NCBI GenBank assembly: GCA_963741305.1
Contig: CAVUHL010000003.1
Location: forward strand, 3,410,001 to 3,474,000
Direction of reading: 5' to 3'
Source: DATMER01 sp963741305
Lineage (GTDB): Bacteria; Acidobacteriota; Thermoanaerobaculia; Multivoradales; UBA5704
Length of the DNA stretch: 64,000 bases
Shown in pieces: positions 58,840 to 64,000 of this stretch; position 1 is the stretch's first letter; every line of letters starts with the position of its first letter. The translations under genes were made by a program, and so were the position numbers. The notes beneath the pieces were generated by a model that saw only the letters and a program-made list of their open reading frames with translations, had not been told where the DNA came from and searched no databases.

Positions 58840-59805
58840 TTAGAGTGCCGAGAGTTCACTCAAAGGTGACAAGCTGCATGCCAGAGCCTCGTCCAGAAAG
58901 GCGAGCTGCAGGCGCATCTGGTCCCGGATGGGCATGCCGCGGACCTGGTCATCCCCCAAGAAATCTACCCGCTCCAGCCAGGCGCGGAAGATCGGATCGT
59001 CCGGACGGCCGGTGTCCCCCTCGGGTAGGGGACGCAGGAAGAGCGGCATCTCCGAGACGAAGGTGAAGGGGTCCCCTCCCAGGGAGCGAACGTACTCCAT
59101 GGAGGTGGGCCGGAACCTGGCCGCGGTGGCCGGGTCTCCCCGCTCCTCGAACCAGGCGATCATGGAGCGCGAGTCGGGACGGGTCGAGAACCCCTCGTCG
59201 ATCCGCCAGAAGCCCTTCTCTCCCCCACGGTCCACGTCGAACAGGCCGTAGCCCAGGGCGCGCACCCGCTCCCGGAGCGAGCGCCGCAGGCCCGCGGTCC
59301 GGTCGATCCAGGCTGGCTCGATGAGGAACCAGGGGCCGGGGGCGAAGGCGATGCTGTGGAAGCTGCCGTGCAGAATGAACGGCGCTCCTCCGGCCAGAAA
59401 GCCGGCCACGGCCCGGTTCTCGGGGCGCAGGTCTGGAAAGCCGAACTCCATGTCGTCGCCCGGCTTCTCACGCACCGCGTGCCTCAGAAAGAGGCCGAGG
59501 TCGAAGACCCCCGCCTGAAGGCCGGGCTCGCTCCAGGCCGCGTTCCGGGCCTCGCCGTCCGGATTGACGTGCGGGACGATGTACCAGGTATGGCGGGTGT
59601 CCGGACGGGAGGAGAGATGGCTGACGAGCCGGCGGAGCATGGCCGGCCCTACCGGCTCGTCGGGATGGCATCCACCGATCAGGCTGATGTGGCGGGGCCC
59701 CGAGCCCAGCACCGCGCCGAGGATGTCGCGCCCCTCCCGCGAACGGCCTATGGACCGCAGGGGAGGGGGGGCTTCGCAGTCCAGGATCTCTTCGATGGGC
59801 AGCAT
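58840..59805 (-). CDS. M14-family zinc carboxypeptidase-like protein
   Basis: A 321-residue soluble protein. Zinc ligands fit M14: H47 and E50 in IGGCHPDEPVG, then the arginine/asparagine motif HVNPDGEARNAAW and a second histidine in ILHGSFHSIAFAPG. No signal peptide is seen. The family includes carboxypeptidases and murein peptide or succinylglutamate-type hydrolases, so substrate is open. Start ATG at 59805 lacks a clear Shine-Dalgarno. Divergent from the repeat protein at 59873. Confidence 0.85.
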   Translation of the reverse strand: MLPIEEILDCEAPPPLRSIGRSREGRDILGAVLGSGPRHISLIGGCHPDEPVGPAMLRRLVSHLSSRPDTRHTWYIVPHVNPDGEARNAAWSEPGLQAGVFDLGLFLRHAVREKPGDDMEFGFPDLRPENRAVAGFLAGGAPFILHGSFHSIAFAPGPWFLIEPAWIDRTAGLRRSLRERVRALGYGLFDVDRGGEKGFWRIDEGFSTRPDSRSMIAWFEERGDPATAARFRPTSMEYVRSLGGDPFTFVSEMPLFLRPLPEGDTGRPDDPIFRAWLERVDFLGDDQVRGMPIRDQMRLQLAFLDEALACSLSPLSELSAL

Positions 59806-59872
59806 GCAGGAGGAGGATACATCCGCGCCCGGTTTGCGATAGGGTACACGGGAACCTTACGGAGGCTACCCC

Positions 59873-61111
59873 ATGAAAGCTCGAATCACGTTGGCGATCG
59901 TCTGCGCCCTGCTCCTGGGTGGCGCTATGGCAGCGCAGGCCCAGGGCCGTATCACCGTCACCAAGATGTACATCACGGGCTGCGAGGAGATGGGCTCCTG
60001 TGAGTTCCGGTTGACCTGCGAATCGGGCGGCAAGGAGGTCGAGATGATCCCCGCGGTCATCGCCACCAACCCGGATACCGTCCCGATCAACAAGGTCGTC
60101 GAGGTCGCGAAGTACCCGGCCACGGTGAGCTGCACGCTCTTCGAGGACGACGGCTGGTTCGGCGAGTCCTGGGACGAGGCGGCGAAGGGCTCGCTCTCGC
60201 TCAAGGGCGGCGGCGACTACGAGCTCAAGCTGGCCAACCCCGAGCAGGCCTCGGTGGTCCTCACCCTGCTCGCGGACAGCATCGAATCGACCTTGACCGC
60301 TCCCTCTGCAGCCGTTCCTGCAGGCGGCAAGGTGGTGAAGACGGCTACGCCGCGCCAGTTCCTCGCGATCTTCCGCAAGGAGACCGAGCCCATAGGGCAC
60401 GCGGTGGTCCTCGGCCTGGAGTGGCCCGCCTTCGAGAAGAAGGCCAAGGAGCTCGCCGCCGACGGGGTCCATCCCACCGACGTCGAGACCTGGGTGGATG
60501 GCGGCAAGCGGCTGTGGGGCGGCATCTTCCGCGGCGGCGTCGACGCCTCGAAGATCGTCAACGGCCAGGAGTGGGAGCCTTTCATGGAGCAGTGGACGAA
60601 GACCACTGACAACGAGGACCCCGACCAGCAGATGCAGCTCATCGACATGGAGATCTACGCCGAGAAGGGGAAGACCCTCTTCGTCGGCGTCTACCGGACC
60701 GGCTCCGAGATGCACTCCCTCTGGGTGGGCCAGGACCGCGGCGATTTCCTCCGCAAGTGGCAGCAGCTCGTCAACCAGCAGCTGCGGTTGATCGACCTGG
60801 AGGTCTACAAGGCGGCCGGCGGCAACCGCAACCTCTACGCCGGCGTCTTCATCGAGGCTCCCGGCAGCTATGGCATCTGGACCGGCACCACCTGGGAGCA
60901 GTTCCAGCAGAAGCGGGAGCAGAGCGGCAGCGGCCTGTGGGACGTCGAGACCTACATGGAGGACGGCAAGCGGCTCTACGATGGGGCCATCCTCGGCGGC
61001 GGCACCACCGAGGAGCTGTCGGGGATGATGGACGGTCCGGCCCTCGTGGCCAAGTGGCGCGAGATGCTCGGTAAGGGTTTCCGCATGATCCACCTGGAGG
61101 TGGTCGAGTAG
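59873..61111 (+). CDS. Secreted protein with BTRD1-type tandem repeats
   Basis: A 412-residue exported protein: a signal peptide (KARITLAIVCALLLGGAMAAQA), a beta domain (about 25-140) with cysteine pairs (GCEEMGSCEFRLTC), then four repeats of about 60-65 residues with W(x)2F(x)nK, LxxxG and DVETWVDGGKRLWGGIFRGG (seen as DVETWVDGGKRLWGG, DMEIYAEKGKTLFVGVYR, DLEVYKAAGGNRNLYAGVF and DVETYMEDGKRLYDGAI). The repeat matches bacterial tandem repeat domain 1 (polyglycine hydrolase-like). ATG at 59873 has GGAGG upstream. Its stop TAG is part of the palindromic element at 61108. Confidence 0.85.
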   Translation: MKARITLAIVCALLLGGAMAAQAQGRITVTKMYITGCEEMGSCEFRLTCESGGKEVEMIPAVIATNPDTVPINKVVEVAKYPATVSCTLFEDDGWFGESWDEAAKGSLSLKGGGDYELKLANPEQASVVLTLLADSIESTLTAPSAAVPAGGKVVKTATPRQFLAIFRKETEPIGHAVVLGLEWPAFEKKAKELAADGVHPTDVETWVDGGKRLWGGIFRGGVDASKIVNGQEWEPFMEQWTKTTDNEDPDQQMQLIDMEIYAEKGKTLFVGVYRTGSEMHSLWVGQDRGDFLRKWQQLVNQQLRLIDLEVYKAAGGNRNLYAGVFIEAPGSYGIWTGTTWEQFQQKREQSGSGLWDVETYMEDGKRLYDGAILGGGTTEELSGMMDGPALVAKWREMLGKGFRMIHLEVVE

Positions 61112-61163
61112 GGGCGGCTCTCGTGGCCGCCCTCCGGAGGGCACCCACAAGAGGTGCCCCTAC
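61108..61163. repeat. 56-bp palindromic element, copy 2
   Basis: Begins GTAGGGGCGGCTC and ends AGAGGTGCCCCTAC with CCTCCGGAGG at the centre. It is the inverted copy of 17174-17229 apart from about three bases. TAG at its left end (61109-61111) is the stop of the BTRD1 gene, and CTA at its right end (61160-61162), read on the minus strand, is the stop of the convergent GT14 gene. Confidence 0.85.
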
Positions 61164-62086
61164 AGCCCGAGAACCTGGGAATCGATCAGGTCCAGGAGCT
61201 CGGGGTCCTTCCCCATCTCGAACTTGCGGGCGAAATCGAAACGGCCTGCCGCGAACCGCGGCAGGTCGTCCTGCGTCAGGGTGCGGGGCCGGCCGTCCCG
61301 GTTGCCCGCGAAGTCCACGTAGCGCCGGTTGTCCGGGCATAGCTCGAAACGGCCGCTGTTGACGAGCACCGTCTGCACCATCGCCTCGCAGGGGGCCACC
61401 GTGCGCTGGAACCAGCGGACGAGCCGGTCCTCGGAAGAGATCGCCTGCCAGAGGTGCTCGACGCAGGGACGCGACAGGGTCCACCACTGCCAGCCGCCGT
61501 AGCAACGGACCGGCCCCTCGAACGGCGTGTGCCGGGACTGCCATCCGACGAACGGACCGTAGGTGAAGTGAAACCGCAGGGGCGAGACCTTGCCCAGGAA
61601 CCGGACCGCCCTCAGAAGGCTCCTCGTCCCATCCGGAAACCGCCGGTACTGGGGGAAGTACCGCGTCTGCCCCTGACGGGGCTTCCAGGGGCTCTCCTTG
61701 CCGAGCAGGTCCCACCAGGTCAGGAAGCCGTGGTACGGAGTCGTGGCCAGCTCCGCCTCGAAGTCGGCCAGCGGCCGGACCGGGTAGTCCTGGCCAGAGA
61801 GATAGACCAGCCAGTCGAAGGACCAGCCAGCCAGCTCCTTCAGACCAGCCAGGAGAGGCGACAGGACAGACCACTCGCCGCGCGCTACCCGGTCGCGCCG
61901 GACCAGCACCTCCACGCCCTGAAGCTTCCGGAAGGGCGCGGGATCGAGCTCCACCGTCCGCCCGTCGTGCACCACCAGCACCAGCGCCTCCGGAGAGGAA
62001 CGCTTCACCGTCCGGACGAGGCGGAGCACCTGCTCGGGATCGCAGTGGCTCTGGACCAGGTAGCAACAGGTCATCTGTAGGTTCAT
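61160..62086 (-). CDS. GT14 family (Core-2/I-branching type) glycosyltransferase
   Basis: A 308-residue soluble glycosyltransferase. YLVQSHCDPEQVLRLVRTV at the N-terminus, WLVYLSGQDYPVRPLADFE in the first third, WQWWTLSRPCVEHLWQ in the middle and a C-terminal RYVDF with RPRTLTQDDLPRF are the elements of bacterial GT14 (beta-1,6-GlcNAc-transferase-like) enzymes. Acceptor unknown, probably an envelope or protein glycan. ATG at 62086 has GAGGGG 6-7 bases upstream. Its TAG stop is supplied by the palindromic element. Confidence 0.9.
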   Translation of the reverse strand: MNLQMTCCYLVQSHCDPEQVLRLVRTVKRSSPEALVLVVHDGRTVELDPAPFRKLQGVEVLVRRDRVARGEWSVLSPLLAGLKELAGWSFDWLVYLSGQDYPVRPLADFEAELATTPYHGFLTWWDLLGKESPWKPRQGQTRYFPQYRRFPDGTRSLLRAVRFLGKVSPLRFHFTYGPFVGWQSRHTPFEGPVRCYGGWQWWTLSRPCVEHLWQAISSEDRLVRWFQRTVAPCEAMVQTVLVNSGRFELCPDNRRYVDFAGNRDGRPRTLTQDDLPRFAAGRFDFARKFEMGKDPELLDLIDSQVLGL

Positions 62087-62125
62087 TCTAATCCCCTCTT
62101 GACAGCCATGAACTACGCCAAGTAA

Positions 62126-62154
62126 GTTAACGGCGTTCAGTGAACGGTGTTAAC
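62126..62154. promoter_or_regulatory. Palindromic operator of the TetR-type regulator
   Basis: GTTAACGGCGTTCA and TGAACGGTGTTAAC flank a central G and match as inverted repeats at 12 of 14 positions. It ends 14 bases before the TTG start of the TetR-family gene and also faces the GT14 gene, so it may control both. TetR dimers typically bind palindromes of this size. Confidence 0.75.
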
Positions 62155-62168
62155 AAAAGGAGCGTCGT

Positions 62169-62801
62169 TTGGGAACCAAGGAACGAAGGGAGCGGGAGAA
62201 GGAGGAAATCCGGCAGAAGATCCTCGACGCCGCGCGCGAGCTCTTCGTCCAGGAGGGGTACGACGCGGTCAGCATGCGGAAGATCGCGGAGAAGATCGAG
62301 TACTCCCCCACCGCCATCTATCTGCACTTCAAGGACAAGCGGTCGGTACTGATCGCGCTCTGCGACACGGACTTCCTGCGGCTGGCGAGCGAGCTCCAGA
62401 AGATCGGCCGCGTCGAGGATCCCGTGGAGCGCATGCGGCAGAGCGGCCGGGCCTACATCCGCTTCGCCCTGGAGCACCCCAACCACTACCGCTGGATGTT
62501 CATGACCCCGCACCCTGACCACGGGCCGGACGAGTCGGACATCCGGGTGGGCAACCCCGAGGAGGACGCCTGGGCGTTTCTCCGGGGCACCGTGGCTGAG
62601 GCCATCGAGGCCGGCCGGCTCCGCCCGGAGCTTCAGGACGCCGACCTGGTGGCCCAGGCGGTCTGGGGCTCGGTCCACGGCGTGGTCTCGCTGCAGATCG
62701 CCAAATGCAACGACCACTGGGTCGACTGGCGCCCGCCCCTGGAAGTCGCCGAGCTGCTCATGGAGGCCGCGCTCCGCGGCATTTTGCGGGAAGGAGTCTG
62801 A
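62169..62801 (+). CDS. TetR/AcrR family transcriptional regulator
   Basis: A 210-residue regulator. The N-terminal helix-turn-helix spans about 15-60 (KILDAARELFVQEGYDAVS, MRKIAEKIEYSPTAIYLHF, KDKRSVLIALCD). The C-terminal region (VERMRQSGRAYIRFALEHPN, ADLVAQAVWGSVHGVVSL) is a TetR_C-type ligand domain. TTG at 62169 is chosen because AAAGGAG lies 6 bases upstream. It likely represses itself and the ABC exporter genes that follow 1-2 bases later, via the palindrome at 62126-62154. Confidence 0.92.
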   Translation: MGTKERREREKEEIRQKILDAARELFVQEGYDAVSMRKIAEKIEYSPTAIYLHFKDKRSVLIALCDTDFLRLASELQKIGRVEDPVERMRQSGRAYIRFALEHPNHYRWMFMTPHPDHGPDESDIRVGNPEEDAWAFLRGTVAEAIEAGRLRPELQDADLVAQAVWGSVHGVVSLQIAKCNDHWVDWRPPLEVAELLMEAALRGILREGV

Positions 62802-62802
62802 G

Positions 62803-63933
62803 GTGGGGGTCGATCTCGCGCGCAAGAACCTGCTGCACGACAAGCTGCGCTTCCTGATCACCGTGTCGGGCGTGGCTTTCGCGGTCACCCTGGTGTTCGT
62901 CCAGATGGGCCTCTTCATGGGGCTCCTGGACAACGCCTCGATCACCATCGAGCACATCGACGCCGACCTCTGGGTCACGTCCAAGAACACGCCCAACGTC
63001 GACTTCGCCCAGACCTTCCCCGAGACGGCCGTGCAGCGCGTCCGCTCGGTACCAGGTGTAGAACGGGCCGACAACCTGATCGTCTGGTTCATGACGGTGG
63101 CCCTCCCCACCGGCGCCAAGGAGGGGACGCTGGTCTACGCCCTGGAGGACTTCAAGCGTTGGAAGTTCCCCTGGAACGTGGTCGAGGGCGACCTGACCGA
63201 CCTCCGGCGCGGCAACTACCTCTTCCTCGACGAGTCGGCTGAGAAGCGTTTCGGCAAGTTCCGGATCGGCGAGTACAGGGAAGTCATCGGCCACCGCATG
63301 AAGATCATCGGCCGCACACGGGACGCCCTGTCCTTCAGCACGACGCCGATCCTCTTCCTCGACTACCGCCGGGCGCAGGAGATGTCTCCCGACGAGCTGT
63401 CCGGGAACACGACGTATGTGCTGGTCAAGCTCGCCCCGGGAGCGGACGTGGAAACGGTGCGCCGCGAGATCAAGCGGCGCCTGCGTCACAACGACGTCCA
63501 CACGCGGGCCGAGTGGGCCGCGCGCTCCCGCCGCTACTGGGTGGAGAGCACCGGCCTCGGGCTGAACCTGGCCATGACGGTGTTCCTCGGCTGCCTGGTC
63601 GGCGTCGTGGTCGTGGCGCAGACGCTCTATACCTCGACCATGGAGCACATCAAGGAGTTCGGCACGGTCAAGGCGATCGGCGGCAGCAATTGGGACATCT
63701 ACAAGATCCTGGGCGAGCAGGCCACGATCGCCGCGATCGTCGGCTTTGCCCTCGGTGGGGTGATGTCCTGGTTCCTCCGCCCGGCCATGGCCAACATCGG
63801 CCTCAAACTGATCATTTCGCCCTCCTTCGCCACCACGGTAGGCGTAGGAACGCTGGTGCTGTGCCTTGCCGCCGCCATGATCTCGTTCCGCAAGGTGGCC
63901 CGCATCGATCCGGCCCTGGTCTTCAGGGCTTGA
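62803..63933 (+). CDS. ABC transporter permease, FtsX/DevC-like
   Basis: A 376-residue permease of the FtsX/MacB superfamily. An N-terminal membrane segment (LRFLITVSGVAFAVTLVFVQ) is followed by a periplasmic domain of about 200 residues and three C-terminal membrane segments, including LAMTVFLGCLVGVVVVAQTL and the coupling motif EHIKEFGTVKAIGGSNWDIY. The pattern fits DevC-type exporters. GTG at 62803 has GGAG 7 bases upstream and lies directly after the TetR stop. The ATPase gene follows; a DevB-like membrane fusion protein would be expected beyond the window. Confidence 0.88.
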   Translation: MGVDLARKNLLHDKLRFLITVSGVAFAVTLVFVQMGLFMGLLDNASITIEHIDADLWVTSKNTPNVDFAQTFPETAVQRVRSVPGVERADNLIVWFMTVALPTGAKEGTLVYALEDFKRWKFPWNVVEGDLTDLRRGNYLFLDESAEKRFGKFRIGEYREVIGHRMKIIGRTRDALSFSTTPILFLDYRRAQEMSPDELSGNTTYVLVKLAPGADVETVRREIKRRLRHNDVHTRAEWAARSRRYWVESTGLGLNLAMTVFLGCLVGVVVVAQTLYTSTMEHIKEFGTVKAIGGSNWDIYKILGEQATIAAIVGFALGGVMSWFLRPAMANIGLKLIISPSFATTVGVGTLVLCLAAAMISFRKVARIDPALVFRA

Positions 63934-63946
63934 GGAGATAGACAAG

Positions 63947-64000
63947 ATGAGCGTCCTGCAGGCTTACGACGTCAAGAAGGTGTTCCAGGAGGGGCGGGAG
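63947..64000 (+). CDS. ABC transporter ATP-binding protein, partial (N-terminus)
   Basis: ATG at 63947, with GAGGAGA about 8 bases upstream, opens a frame beginning MSVLQAYDVKKVFQEGRE that leaves the window. This is the first strand pair of an ABC ATPase; the Walker A motif would lie beyond the edge. It is 13 bases after the permease stop and is its expected energy-coupling partner. Confidence 0.75.
   Translation, partial: MSVLQAYDVKKVFQEGRE

Overview
The window is about 64 kb of GC-rich DNA (roughly 65-68 % G+C by eye), densely packed with bacterial genes in short operons. Start codons often overlap the previous stop (ATGA, GTGA or TTGA), and GTG and TTG starts are common. An Acidobacteriota-like ECF sigma factor, HAF-repeat and TonB carboxypeptidase-like proteins, an exosortase H pair, a moxR/DUF58/DUF4129/SpoIIM/RDD cluster and many exported proteins suggest an environmental Gram-negative, most likely an acidobacterium of the Thermoanaerobaculia/Holophagae kind. 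That placement is inference from gene content. I saw no rRNA, tRNA or CRISPR array.

Layout. 0-5.6 kb: secreted protein and di-heme oxidoreductase, convergent with an operon for DUF47, Pit phosphate transporter, Na+/H+ antiporter and ECF sigma factor. 5.7-8.5 kb: two methyltransferases, an ACT-domain protein and a lone ParA. 8.5-11.7 kb: an unrecognised two-gene operon, a 0.4-kb intergenic region with phased TATAT-like sites, and a vapBC pair. 11.7-21.1 kb: M28 peptidase, acyl desaturase with an unusual tail, TRASH-like protein, TPR lipoprotein, thioredoxin, PPK2, a gluzincin metalloprotease and a GT39 enzyme. 21.1-30.6 kb: B-box zinc-finger/RDD membrane proteins divergent from the operon DUF4129-DUF4350-MoxR-DUF58-SpoIIM-RDD. 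30.6-38.5 kb: TonB receptor, alpha/beta hydrolase, a low-GC orphan, DinB, S41 protease, a tandem repeat array, Nudix hydrolase and a lipoprotein. 38.5-49.6 kb: a large modular secreted protein, HAF protein, Ada-like regulator, DUF2238, aminotransferase, double SnoaL-like protein, GT39 and cyclodeaminase. 49.6-55.1 kb: formate-THF ligase, a TIR-like/DUF2188 pair and pyrR-pyrB-pyrC. 55.1-64 kb: nucleotidyltransferase, exosortase H and partner, a second tandem array, a kynurenine monooxygenase-like enzyme, M14 peptidase, a BTRD1-repeat protein, GT14, and a TetR-controlled ABC exporter that runs off the edge.

The most unusual content is non-coding. Two intergenic arrays (36.87-37.20 kb and 56.90-57.38 kb) are built from 20-21-bp words, about two DNA helical turns, in strict higher-order periods: 41 bp (21+20) in one and 83 bp (21+21+21+20) in the other. 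A third intergenic region (10.84-11.10 kb) carries TATAT-like cores spaced about 20.6 bp apart. The words differ between arrays but the spacing is the same. One array runs into a gene and supplies its last 20 codons. There are also two inverted copies of a 56-bp palindromic element whose ends supply TAG stop codons, and a ~208-bp inverted-repeat element that separates moxR from its DUF58 partner and appears to donate the ribosome binding site of the latter.
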